36,599 nt of DNA, from contig RGCG01000013.1 of NCBI GenBank assembly GCA_009919275.1, positions 1-36,599 of the forward strand, written 5' to 3'. Below the pieces are notes generated by a model. The model ran no database searches, was not told the DNA's origin, and worked only from the letters and a program-made list of their open reading frames with translations. The position numbers and the translations under genes were made by a program. Source of the DNA: Actinomycetota bacterium. GTDB taxonomy: Bacteria > Actinomycetota > Acidimicrobiia > Acidimicrobiales > Ilumatobacteraceae. Of the stretch, positions 8,030 through 15,539 are shown piece after piece (position 1 is the first letter of the stretch; each line of letters starts with the position of its first letter).

Positions 8030-8035
8030 ACGTTA
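8030..8035 (-). promoter_or_regulatory. -10 box of the cupin gene (TAACGT), leaderless spacing
   Basis: Read on the minus strand, TAACGT is followed by six bases and then the ATG at 8023. There is no room for a ribosome binding site. The pattern is identical to other first genes in the window. Confidence 0.55.
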
Positions 8036-8060
8036 CGGCGTGAAGCTTCCGGCCGGAAAG

Positions 8061-9305
8061 TCAGGAGAGGGTCCGGAATCGCCGTTGCGTGGCGAGTACG
8101 ACAAGCACGAGGACGAGCATCGCGGCACCCGTTCCGGAGATTGTTTCGGGCAGTGAGTGGAGGTGTCGTGCGGCGTAACCCACGGCCAACGCTCCCATCG
8201 GCGCGAGTCCGACCATCAAGAGACTGTGGACAGACATGACACGGCCCATGACCTCGGGTGGTGTGTTGCGCTGCAGCAATGTTTGGTTCAAGTTGAGATA
8301 GAAGCCACCGGTGAGCCCCCAGGCGAAGAGAATCAACGCGAGGGTCACGTACGATGGCGCAGGACCAATGAAGACCTGGACGATCGAGCCTGACGTCAGG
8401 CCAAGCATGAACCAGAGCCCCTTTTTTCGCACCCGATGCGAATTGCGCAACAACCACATCGACGTGACGAATTGTCCGAGCCCGAGCATCGTGTACAGGA
8501 ATGTCGCCGAGGACCCGGTCGCACCCACCTGTTCGCGGGCGAACTGAGGGCCCAGAACCATCCACGGCGACATCATGAAAATGACGCTGCCCATGAGAAG
8601 GATGAAGAGAGTGCGGATTTCCTTGTGTGTCGCTATGAATCCGATGCCCGTGGCCAACTCGCTACGAAGATGCGGTCGGTCCATCCGAGGAACAACGGGC
8701 GGAAGCCTGAGCGGGACGAGTGCCAAGAAGCCCAGTCCGTACAGAACCGCCTGGACCCAGAACGCTCCCTCGATGCCCCAGCGACCGATTGCCGGCCCTG
8801 CGATGGCCGGCCCCAAAATCAAGGCAAGATTCGAAGCCACGACGGACACGATGATCGCGTTCATGAGGTGTTCCTGCGGGACGAGGGTCGGAACAATTGC
8901 CGTGCGAACAGGCTGGCCGATCGCGATGAACAACCCGAGAATGGCGGCGCACAGAGTTGCCGATCCGGTCGTGATGTGGTCGGTTGAAACGAGAACCGAG
9001 GTCACCAGCGTGATGACGAACGCACCGGTCTGACTGAGCATGAGGAGAAAGCGTCTGTTCACCCGGTCGCTGACAACCCCCACCGGGAGTGAAATGAAAA
9101 GTGCGGGCAGTCCCATGACGAACAGCAATTGACCGCTCACGTCGGACTTCGAGCCAAGTTCGAGAATCAACCATACAAAAGCAAAACGCTGGGTCGACTG
9201 GACGAGAACAAAGCCCAAGGTGTTGATCCACAGCAGTCGAAAGGCACTCAGACGAAGAACGCCGAAGGCGCTCGCTGGCGCCAATTCGGCGTCGTGACGC
9301 TTCAC
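8061..9305 (-). CDS. MFS transporter (EntS/MFS_3-like)
   Basis: This 414-residue inner-membrane protein has about twelve hydrophobic segments. The first-half MFS loop motif is GVVSDRVNRRFLL, and the helix-4/5 region AAILGLFIAIGQPVRTAIVPTLVP is typical of the MFS_3 (enterobactin exporter EntS-like) branch; ALILGPAIAGPAIGRWG and a second-half NTPPEVMGRVMSV are also characteristic. It is probably a proton-driven exporter. The GTG start at 9305 overlaps the stop of the P450 gene as GTGA, so it is the last gene of the DUF1185-EthD-Rieske-P450 operon and could export or import a substrate or product of that pathway. The substrate is unknown. Confidence 0.9.
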   Translation of the reverse strand: MKRHDAELAPASAFGVLRLSAFRLLWINTLGFVLVQSTQRFAFVWLILELGSKSDVSGQLLFVMGLPALFISLPVGVVSDRVNRRFLLMLSQTGAFVITLVTSVLVSTDHITTGSATLCAAILGLFIAIGQPVRTAIVPTLVPQEHLMNAIIVSVVASNLALILGPAIAGPAIGRWGIEGAFWVQAVLYGLGFLALVPLRLPPVVPRMDRPHLRSELATGIGFIATHKEIRTLFILLMGSVIFMMSPWMVLGPQFAREQVGATGSSATFLYTMLGLGQFVTSMWLLRNSHRVRKKGLWFMLGLTSGSIVQVFIGPAPSYVTLALILFAWGLTGGFYLNLNQTLLQRNTPPEVMGRVMSVHSLLMVGLAPMGALAVGYAARHLHSLPETISGTGAAMLVLVLVVLATQRRFRTLS

Positions 9306-10546
9306 GCTGCTTCTCGGACGGAGTACTTGATGGGGAGACGCTTCAAGCCTCCGACGAACAGCGTCTTGGTGAGAGCCGGTTGACCTGCCAGCTCGACGTG
9401 GTCGAGGCGCGGGATGAGCTCTGCCAGCAAGGCGCGCAGTTCCATCCGGGCCAGGAGGGCGCCCAAGCAGTAATGCACGCCGAATCCGAAAGCCAGGTGC
9501 TTGTTCGGACTGCGGGAGATGTCGAACTTGTCAGGATGTGAAAACACCGACTCATCCCGGTTCGCGGACGGATACGAAAGAAGAACGCTGTGTCCCGTCT
9601 TGATGAGCGTTCCGCCCACCTCGGCGTCCTCTGTGGCCGTGCGCATGAAGTGCTTGACCGGTGTCACCCAGCGGATGATTTCGTCGACTGCCGTCGACAG
9701 AAGCTCGGGGGAGCGACGAAGAAGTGCGAGTTGATCCGGGTTTTCGATCAGTGCGAGAAGCCCACCAGCCATGGACGCAGACGTGGTGTCGTGGCCGGCT
9801 GTGGCGGCAATGACGTAGTACGAAATGGTTTGGATGTCTGTCAGTGGCTGACCGTCGATCAATGCATTGGCGATGACAGAAGTGAGGTCGTCGCGCGGCT
9901 CTTCACGCCGCTGACGAGTGAGCTCGGTGAAGTAGGCGAAGAAGTCCCGCACCACGGCAACCAGATCGTCGGGGGATGATCCACGGCGCAACTCTTCGTC
10001 GGCATTGCCGAAGAGTTCTTGGGTGAGTTTCATCATTCGCGGGTAGTCGCTCTCGGGTAGGCCGAGAATCGCGAGGATGACGTTCAGGGGAAGAGGCATG
10101 GCGATATCGCGGGCGAAATCGCATTCGGTGCCCATTTCAACCATGCGGTCGACCGATGCCTTGGCGAGACCGGCCAAACGATGGTCAAGGCGAGCGAGGC
10201 TCTTCGGTAGAAACCAGTCGGCGGTGATGCCGCGCAGCGCTCGGTGCTCCGGGTCGTCGACATGAATCAGGGTTCTGAGGAGGTTTCCATTCTTGGCTGT
10301 CCGCTCGTCATCGGCTTTTGTTCCGAGAACCGGACGAGGTTCGTTGTGGAAAACATTGTGGCGCAGTTCAACCGAAAGAACGTCTGCATGGCGGGTGACC
10401 GCGTGGAACGGATTGAAATTGGGGTGCTCGACCAGATGCACCGGGTCATCGCGACGCAGTACAGAACATGCACGATGGAAGAATTCGTCGTCGGCGTATG
10501 CGGCCGGGGTGACGAACACCTGCCCGGCTTCTTTTGCTGTCAACAC
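9302..10546 (-). CDS. Cytochrome P450
   Basis: This 414-residue soluble monooxygenase is of the bacterial class I type. The heme-binding loop is FGFGVHYCLG with Cys360; the I-helix oxygen-activation motif is AGHDTT (250-255), the ExxR motif is EIIR (289-292), and WVTPVKHFMRTA and SYPSANRDESVF are conserved in actinobacterial P450s that hydroxylate steroids, terpenoids and alkyl side chains (CYP124/125/142-like neighbourhood by appearance). The GTG start at 10546 has a G-rich stretch just upstream; a TTG one codon later is an alternative. It follows the Rieske gene by 44 bases and overlaps the MFS gene by four. No ferredoxin or reductase gene is nearby, so its electron partner must be encoded elsewhere. 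Confidence 0.95.
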   Translation of the reverse strand: MLTAKEAGQVFVTPAAYADDEFFHRACSVLRRDDPVHLVEHPNFNPFHAVTRHADVLSVELRHNVFHNEPRPVLGTKADDERTAKNGNLLRTLIHVDDPEHRALRGITADWFLPKSLARLDHRLAGLAKASVDRMVEMGTECDFARDIAMPLPLNVILAILGLPESDYPRMMKLTQELFGNADEELRRGSSPDDLVAVVRDFFAYFTELTRQRREEPRDDLTSVIANALIDGQPLTDIQTISYYVIAATAGHDTTSASMAGGLLALIENPDQLALLRRSPELLSTAVDEIIRWVTPVKHFMRTATEDAEVGGTLIKTGHSVLLSYPSANRDESVFSHPDKFDISRSPNKHLAFGFGVHYCLGALLARMELRALLAELIPRLDHVELAGQPALTKTLFVGGLKRLPIKYSVREAA

Positions 10547-10590
10547 GCAGGACCCCCCGCGGGCAAGATTACCCGTTGGGGCATGGAACC

Positions 10591-12048
10591 TCAGTCGACC
10601 TGTGCTCCAACCCGGTGTGCATCGAGAACGTCGAGACTCTTGCCATCAGCGCGCAGTCCCGCTTCGATGTACGTGTCGATCAACTTGTGGAAGTGACGCA
10701 GGCGACCTTCCATGTAGTTCGCGTACGTCACGGTTTTCTTGCCTGTTGACTTCAGTCCCTGTTGTACGAACGGTACGTTCGACATGTCCTGTTCGAACAC
10801 GTCGGCGAGACCGGCCATGCCGGGGGCCTCGACCCAGCGTTGGTCGCGACGCAGCTTGGTCGTCGGGGCCGGATCGGGTTTGGGCTCGTTGTCAGGCACA
10901 GCCACCATTCGTATGACGTCCATGAAAGCGGTGTCGGGGGTGCGCCCCGGACGCCAGCGGTACATCAGAGGCTGGCCGATTCCGGCCCACGGCGAAAAGG
11001 CCGGAAAGAGGTGGTACAGAACCGCATCGAGAATCTCGGAGTCCGAGTAGTTGTCGAGGTTGGCGCGGAACATCGCCGACATGCGTTGGCGGAACGTGTC
11101 GGCCACATATGCGCGAGCTTCGATTCCTGACGGCACTTCGGGTCGCGTCTGGTCGCTGTAGCCCCGCGAGCGGCTGGAGAACGCGACGAACTCTTCTGCG
11201 ATGGTCTCTTCAGAAAGCTGCTCGAGAAGATGTGGGCTCTGCACGCCGAACGGATTGAAGAAGCGCGAGACCTCGGGGTTGTCGGGATAGATCGAATATT
11301 CACTGTTCTCGTCGCCACAGAAAGGAACGATTTGTGGATGCGTGACGAGCACGTGGTAGCCCTCGCTGAAGGCCTCCATCAACACCTTCCAGTTGCACTC
11401 GACCTCCTTGACGGCGTGGAAGGCCTTGTAGCGCTTTGACAGCGGGAACTCCTTGAAGTGCTCGATCAATTTCGCCGCATATTCCTCGAAGGGCTTGGCG
11501 TTTTGGTCGAAGTTCACGAAGACGATGCCGTCCCACACGGCCACTTTCGCCTGCGGCAGACATGTGGGCTTCGAACCATGGATGAACTGCGGAAAATCCC
11601 AGGAGCCCGGCACATTGACCAAGTCGCCCTTGTTGTCCCACTCCCAGCCGTGGAAGGGACACACGAAGGTGTCGACACGACCTTCGTCGTCGGCAAGACG
11701 CGTTCCTCGGTGCATGCAGGCATTGTGAAGTGCGCGAATCTGGCCGTCCTTGCCACGAATGATGATGAGTGATTCGTCGGCGACGTCGTAGACCACATGC
11801 GAACCGGGTTCCTTCAGTTCGTCCTCGAGGCAGGCAAACTGCCAAGTCTTCATCCAGACGTACTGCTTTTCGAGAGCCGCAAACTCCGGCGAGGTGAAAC
11901 GGGACTTCGGCACCTCTTCGGACCCGACGTACGGGCTCGCAAAGTCGAGGAAGGCCTTTGGTACCGGGCGGGTGTCGGACTTCAGGATGTCTTGAACCTT
12001 CGCGCCGCGAGACTGCGAGATTCCGGGGTCGTTCTCAACTGCGGTCAT
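10591..12048 (-). CDS. Rieske non-heme iron oxygenase, alpha subunit
   Basis: This 485-residue enzyme is the catalytic subunit of a Rieske-type mono- or dioxygenase. The Rieske 2Fe-2S ligands are C111-x-H113 (CMHRG) and C130-x2-H133 (CPFHGW). The catalytic-domain iron site is NWKVLMEAFSEGYHVLVTH, with His232 and His237; the third carboxylate ligand is probably in DAVLYHLFP near residue 341. The layout fits aromatic-ring or alkyl hydroxylating oxygenases acting on aromatic, terpenoid or steroid-like compounds. Its start overlaps the end of the EthD gene by 14 bases. No small beta subunit, ferredoxin or reductase is encoded here, so it may be a homo-oligomeric type. The substrate is not assignable, but the P450 and MFS partners suggest a catabolic operon. 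Confidence 0.93.
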   Translation of the reverse strand: MTAVENDPGISQSRGAKVQDILKSDTRPVPKAFLDFASPYVGSEEVPKSRFTSPEFAALEKQYVWMKTWQFACLEDELKEPGSHVVYDVADESLIIIRGKDGQIRALHNACMHRGTRLADDEGRVDTFVCPFHGWEWDNKGDLVNVPGSWDFPQFIHGSKPTCLPQAKVAVWDGIVFVNFDQNAKPFEEYAAKLIEHFKEFPLSKRYKAFHAVKEVECNWKVLMEAFSEGYHVLVTHPQIVPFCGDENSEYSIYPDNPEVSRFFNPFGVQSPHLLEQLSEETIAEEFVAFSSRSRGYSDQTRPEVPSGIEARAYVADTFRQRMSAMFRANLDNYSDSEILDAVLYHLFPAFSPWAGIGQPLMYRWRPGRTPDTAFMDVIRMVAVPDNEPKPDPAPTTKLRRDQRWVEAPGMAGLADVFEQDMSNVPFVQQGLKSTGKKTVTYANYMEGRLRHFHKLIDTYIEAGLRADGKSLDVLDAHRVGAQVD

Positions 12049-12442
12049 TTCCCTCTCCTGTTGACTTTTGGTCCGGGCCGATGGTCACTTGGACGTGCTC
12101 TTCCACGAACAACCGTAAACGACCACTGACGTGTTGCAGCGAGTCGGATGCGACTTTCTTGCCGAGGTCGGTGGCGTAGGCGGCATCGAAGGCCTCGCGA
12201 CTGTCAAACCAGAGCTCCGAGACTCCGTCGTAGGCCAGATCGTCGGCCCCGTTCAATCCGGGGGCCACCAGGTTGAAGGTGAGACCGCGGAGCCCGGGGA
12301 GCTGGCGGGCGAGGGGGGCGTGGTGGTCGAGCCACCACCGGCGGAAATCCTCGGGACTCTGGTTGGTCCCGCGGGTAAGGAGAATGATCGCCTTGAACTT
12401 CGGCACGGTGGACATTGGTGCGACTTCCTGACTTTCCCTCAT
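12035..12442 (-). CDS. EthD domain protein
   Basis: This is a 135-residue protein (126 if the second ATG at 12415 is used) with a dimeric alpha/beta-barrel EthD fold. Hallmarks are FKAIILLTRGTNQSPEDFRRWWLDHHAPLAR near the start, with the conserved W/H residues before PLAR, and a second half with DGVSELWFDSREAFDAAY. EthD proteins accompany P450s and ring-degrading enzymes and may bind or isomerise intermediates; the original EthD supports ether degradation by a P450. The ATG at 12442 has AAGG five bases upstream; the ATG at 12415 has AGGAAG at a usable distance, so the start is uncertain. It lies 10 bases after the DUF1185 gene and overlaps the Rieske gene. Confidence 0.88.
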   Translation of the reverse strand: MRESQEVAPMSTVPKFKAIILLTRGTNQSPEDFRRWWLDHHAPLARQLPGLRGLTFNLVAPGLNGADDLAYDGVSELWFDSREAFDAAYATDLGKKVASDSLQHVSGRLRLFVEEHVQVTIGPDQKSTGEGNDRS

Positions 12443-12452
12443 TGAGCCTTAT

Positions 12453-13007
12453 TCATTGAGGCTTCACGATGCGGTGGGCTGCGCGGCCACCGGTGGCGTA
12501 GCACAGGGCAACGACGATCTCGTCGGGTCGCGGAGCATCGTCGATGGCGAAGGAAGCGGCGTCCATGTCGTCGAAGACCCAGATGTCGTGACGGTTGGTG
12601 ATGGGCATCGTGAGGCGGAAACCGGCCGCTGCGACCACTTTGGTCGACGGAATGATGGCGGCACCGCCGCCGATCGCAGCCCGTACGGGTGCGCCAAATG
12701 TTGGATGAATGAGCGCGGCTGCATGCTCTGCCTCGCCATCGGTGCCGACAATCGCGCCCTTGCCGTACGCCGTGATCTCTTCGGGGACCGAGCCAAGAAC
12801 TCCGAGGCAACGCGTCGCCAACTCGCCGGCAAGCCACGGCGCGGCCGAGACAAGGGGCGAGAGATCATCGACATAGCGGTTTGCGAAAGGGTTGGCGACC
12901 ACCGCTGCTGCAATGGCCCGCACCGACGGGGTCTCGAGTGACCGCCCGAGGACCATTGTCGTTTCCTCGCGCGAGACGAACCATTTGCGAACGACAAGTG
13001 ACGACAT
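12453..13007 (-). CDS. Amino acid synthesis family protein (DUF1185)
   Basis: This 184-residue soluble protein belongs to the AA_synth/DUF1185 family (PF06684), whose biochemical role is not established. Recognisable parts are the start VRKWFVSREETTMVLGR, ANPFANRYVDDLSPLV, the glycine-rich VPEEITAYGKGAIVGTDGE..AAALIHPTFGAPVR, and KVVAAAGFRLTMPITNRH, which continue nearly unbroken along the family. ATG at 13007 gives the normal family length and lies exactly six bases after a TACTCT box; further in-frame upstream sequence is antisense to the neighbouring oxidase. It is the first gene of the operon leading into EthD, Rieske oxygenase, P450 and MFS genes, so a role in catabolism of the same compound is more likely than amino acid synthesis. 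Confidence 0.88.
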   Translation of the reverse strand: MSSLVVRKWFVSREETTMVLGRSLETPSVRAIAAAVVANPFANRYVDDLSPLVSAAPWLAGELATRCLGVLGSVPEEITAYGKGAIVGTDGEAEHAAALIHPTFGAPVRAAIGGGAAIIPSTKVVAAAGFRLTMPITNRHDIWVFDDMDAASFAIDDAPRPDEIVVALCYATGGRAAHRIVKPQ

Positions 13008-13013
13008 GGGAAG

Positions 13014-13023
13014 AGAGTACTTT
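13014..13023. promoter_or_regulatory. Overlapping divergent -10 boxes (TACTCT minus, TACTTT plus)
   Basis: On the minus strand TACTCT (13014-13019) lies 6 bases before the DUF1185 ATG. On the plus strand TACTTT (13018-13023) lies 7 bases before the oxidase ATG. The two boxes share the TA at 13018-13019 within a GTAC palindrome, so only one polymerase could occupy the site. For the minus direction, TTGACG (minus-strand sequence of 13035-13040) lies 15 bases upstream. Confidence 0.6.
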
Positions 13024-13030
13024 GTCGACC

Positions 13031-14344
13031 ATGCCGTCAACCACGAGGACGCGAACGTGGCACAACTGGGCGGGGAACCAAAGCGCAAGGCCCTTGACGT
13101 GGTGCGAACCCCGCGATGCGTCCACGGCGACGCAGATCGTTCGCGACGCGGCAAGCGACGGTCGTCGTGTCAAAGTCGTTGGATCGGGTCACAGTTTCAC
13201 GGCGGCAGCCGTTGCCGACGACGTGTTGATCGATGTCTCGCGTCTCGACGAGGTTGGGGTCGTCGACCCATCGACCGGCGAGGTCGAAGTTGGGGCGGGC
13301 GTCACCATCGCCAACCTCAACGACGCCCTTGCTCGACAGGGCTGGGCCCTGGCAAATCTCGGGGACATTGCGTACCAAACGATTGCCGGCGCAATCTCAA
13401 CCTCGACCCACGGTACGGGTATCGGCTTGACGGGAATAGCGGGTCAAGTTTCTGCGATGTCTCTCGTTGATGGTTTGGGTAACCAGAGACGTGTCGAGCA
13501 GAACGACGGAGCCGTCTTTCGGGCGGCACAGGTTGGCGTCGGGGCACTCGGTCTCATCACCTCGGTGCGGTTGCGCACGACCCCTGCTTTCGTGCTCGAG
13601 TCCCGCGAGGCTCCGATGCGATTCGACCGTGTGATGGCCGATCTCGATGAACTGGTGTCGGTGAACGAACATTTTGAATTCTTCTGGATTCCGCACACCG
13701 AATGGGCGCTGACCAAGCGGAACAACCGCACCGTGGATCCCCCGCGTCCGCTGACTCCGCTGCGCCAGTGGTGGCAGAAGTCATTTCTCGAGAACACCGC
13801 GTTCGGTCTCGTGTGTCGTTTGGGACGTGCACGACCATCGCTCATTCCGCGGTTGGCGACGGCACTTCCGGGTTCCGGTCAGGTCACGTACTCGAATGCG
13901 AGCCATGCCGTCTTCGCCAGTCAACGCCGCGTGCGGTTTGTCGAGATGGAATACTCGATTCCGCGGGACGCCTGCGCGGAAGCGTTGGGGCGCGTCAAGC
14001 GCATGATCGACGCCCGCGGGTTTCTCGTGAGTTTTCCGGTCGAGGTGCGCTTCACGGCGGGTGACGATGCGACTCTTTCGACTGCGCACGGGCGTGAGTC
14101 CGCGTACATAGCGGTGCACATGTTCAAGGGGACACCCTTCGAGGACTACTTTCGCGAGGTCGAGGCGATCATGGCCGACTACTCCGGCCGGCCCCATTGG
14201 GGAAAGATGCACTTCCTCGACGCCGAGCGACTCGCGGGTTTGTATCCCGGGTGGGATGAGTTTCAAGACGTCCGCAGGGATCTCGATCCCCACGGCGTCT
14301 TCGCCAACCGCTACACCGAGCGCATCTTTGGTGCCGGCGAGTAG
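13031..14344 (+). CDS. FAD-linked D-arabinono-1,4-lactone/L-gulonolactone oxidase family protein
   Basis: This 437-residue flavoenzyme of the VAO/ALO family oxidises sugar lactones or related polyols with oxygen or another acceptor. The N-terminal FAD domain shows VKVVGSGHSF, where the histidine is the usual covalent flavin attachment site, then VGAGVTIANLNDAL, GAISTSTHGTG and GALGLITSVRL. The C-terminal ALO domain contains VEMEYSIPRDACAEAL and the conserved HWGKMHFLD, and ends DPHGVFANRYTERIFG, as in ALO proteins. ATG at 13031 matches the family start (NWAGNQSARPLTWCEP) and lies seven bases after a TACTTT box. It is divergent from the DUF1185 operon across only 23 bases. The specific substrate is unknown; mycobacterial homologues use gulonolactone. 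Confidence 0.92.
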   Translation: MPSTTRTRTWHNWAGNQSARPLTWCEPRDASTATQIVRDAASDGRRVKVVGSGHSFTAAAVADDVLIDVSRLDEVGVVDPSTGEVEVGAGVTIANLNDALARQGWALANLGDIAYQTIAGAISTSTHGTGIGLTGIAGQVSAMSLVDGLGNQRRVEQNDGAVFRAAQVGVGALGLITSVRLRTTPAFVLESREAPMRFDRVMADLDELVSVNEHFEFFWIPHTEWALTKRNNRTVDPPRPLTPLRQWWQKSFLENTAFGLVCRLGRARPSLIPRLATALPGSGQVTYSNASHAVFASQRRVRFVEMEYSIPRDACAEALGRVKRMIDARGFLVSFPVEVRFTAGDDATLSTAHGRESAYIAVHMFKGTPFEDYFREVEAIMADYSGRPHWGKMHFLDAERLAGLYPGWDEFQDVRRDLDPHGVFANRYTERIFGAGE

Positions 14345-14347
14345 CCT
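14342..14347 (+). promoter_or_regulatory. -10 box of the APH-fold gene (TAGCCT), built on the upstream stop codon
   Basis: TAGCCT begins with the TAG stop of the oxidase gene and lies exactly six bases before the ATG at 14354. It could give a leaderless transcript in addition to read-through from the oxidase. Confidence 0.5.
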
Positions 14348-14353
14348 CGCGGC

Positions 14354-15433
14354 ATGTCGCAGGTCTCCATCCCGTCTGATGTTAGTGAAGTATCCGCAGC
14401 GTGGCTCGAAAAGGCGCTGAAGGTCGGGGGCAAGGTCGACGTTGGGTTGATTTCCGGAATCGAATTGGCGCAGATCGGTGAGGGCATCGGCGTCATGGGT
14501 GAGATCTATCGCGCGAAGGTGACGTACGGGTCGGGATCCGGTCCGTCGTCGGTGGTTGTAAAGCTGCCATCGCGCGCCGACGCCAATCGCGAACAGGGGA
14601 TCTCGCTCGGCATGTACGAGGCCGAGGTCAACTTCTACACGAAGTGTGCAGACCGCACCGTCGCCTTTGTTCCAAAGGCCTATTTCGCCGACATTCAGTC
14701 GGGTACCGCGAATTTCGTCATCGTCATGGAGGACATGGTTGGGCTGTCCATGGTTTCCCAAATCGAGGGCATGTCCGAAGCACAGACTCTTGCCGCTATC
14801 GACTCCTTGGCAGCGGTACACGCCAGTTGGTGGGGCAAAGCGGACGATCCCGCGATTGCATGGGCGCCCAGCACCGTGCACGAGCGGATTCAGGCCTTCG
14901 CGCAGATGTGGCCCGCTCTTTGGCAGATGTTCCAACCCAATTTCGGGGACAGGTTGTCGGAGGAGGGCATTGCGCTCGGCGAATGGATCTCCACGAATTA
15001 TTGGCGTGCGTGTGAGGAGTTCTCGAAGGCGCCGTGGACGATGCTGCATCTCGATTACCGCGTCGACAATCTCATGTTCGACAAGGATCGGGTCGCCGTC
15101 ATCGACTGGCAGAGTTTGGGGCGTGGTCCGGCGGCGTACGACTTGGCGTATCTCCTGGGTGGAAGCGTCACGGTCGACGTTCGTCGCAAGAACGAAGAGC
15201 GTTGGGTGGGCCACTATCTCGAGGCTCTGCGCGCCGGCGGAGTCGACTATCCGGCTGACTCGTTCTGGCGCGACTACCGGATCGCCCATGTGATCGGTGG
15301 AACCTCGACTTCGGTTCTCACCGGAGCCACGTTCGATCTGGGCAATGAACGAGGCAAACAGCTCATCGGTGCAATGTCCGAGAGACACTTCGCAGCAGCG
15401 GTCGATCTGAAGGGTCGCGACCTTTTCGACTGA
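14354..15433 (+). CDS. APH-fold phosphotransferase, ecdysteroid kinase-like
   Basis: This 359-residue protein has the aminoglycoside-phosphotransferase/choline-kinase fold. The ATP-binding lysine is in SSVVVKLPS, a catalytic loop reads LHLDYRVDNLMFD (HxDxxxxN type), and the metal-binding motif is VIDWQ (D-W replacing the classical D-x-G, as in ecdysteroid kinase-like/DUF1679 proteins). VIVMEDMVGLSMVSQIEGMS is typical of this branch. In actinobacteria such proteins occur near steroid and lipid catabolism genes, with unproven substrates; a small hydroxylated compound is plausible. It begins nine bases after the oxidase stop. Its last codons and stop (TTCGACTGA) form the first unit of a four-copy 18-bp tandem repeat that continues past the gene. 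Confidence 0.85.
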   Translation: MSQVSIPSDVSEVSAAWLEKALKVGGKVDVGLISGIELAQIGEGIGVMGEIYRAKVTYGSGSGPSSVVVKLPSRADANREQGISLGMYEAEVNFYTKCADRTVAFVPKAYFADIQSGTANFVIVMEDMVGLSMVSQIEGMSEAQTLAAIDSLAAVHASWWGKADDPAIAWAPSTVHERIQAFAQMWPALWQMFQPNFGDRLSEEGIALGEWISTNYWRACEEFSKAPWTMLHLDYRVDNLMFDKDRVAVIDWQSLGRGPAAYDLAYLLGGSVTVDVRRKNEERWVGHYLEALRAGGVDYPADSFWRDYRIAHVIGGTSTSVLTGATFDLGNERGKQLIGAMSERHFAAAVDLKGRDLFD

Positions 15434-15494
15434 TCCTTGATGTTCGACTGATTCTTGATGTTCGATTGATTCTTGATTTTCGATTGATTCTCGG
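15423..15494 (+). repeat. Four tandem 18-bp repeats starting in the end of the APH-fold gene
   Basis: The units are 15423-15440, 15441-15458, 15459-15476 and 15477-15494. The consensus is TGTTCGAYTGATTCTTGA. The first unit contains the last codons and TGA stop of the APH-fold gene, so each copy repeats that gene's terminus. Unit 3 differs from unit 2 at one base, units 1 and 4 at a few more. There are no spacers, so it is not a CRISPR. Confidence 0.9.
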
Positions 15495-15539
15495 TGCGAC
15501 CTCGCCTCAGGCGGGTAAGCAGATGTCTTGAGGTCGCAC
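15494..15539. terminator. 10-bp inverted repeat at the end of the Mo-subunit gene, possible terminator
   Basis: GTGCGACCTC (15494-15503) and GAGGTCGCAC (15530-15539) are perfect complements separated by 26 bases. On the minus strand the hairpin would cover the last ten codons and stop of the hydroxylase large subunit and then run into the 18-bp repeats. There is no T-tract, so it is not a classical intrinsic terminator; a role in termination or RNA stability is inferred. Confidence 0.4.

Noticed and set aside
12881-13030. Upstream extension of the flavin oxidase by 50 residues
   Set aside because: It runs antisense through the DUF1185 gene start and contains no family-like sequence; the 13031 ATG fits the family and promoter spacing.
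15423-15494. CRISPR-like array
   Set aside because: The repeats are contiguous 18-mers without spacers and no cas genes are present.
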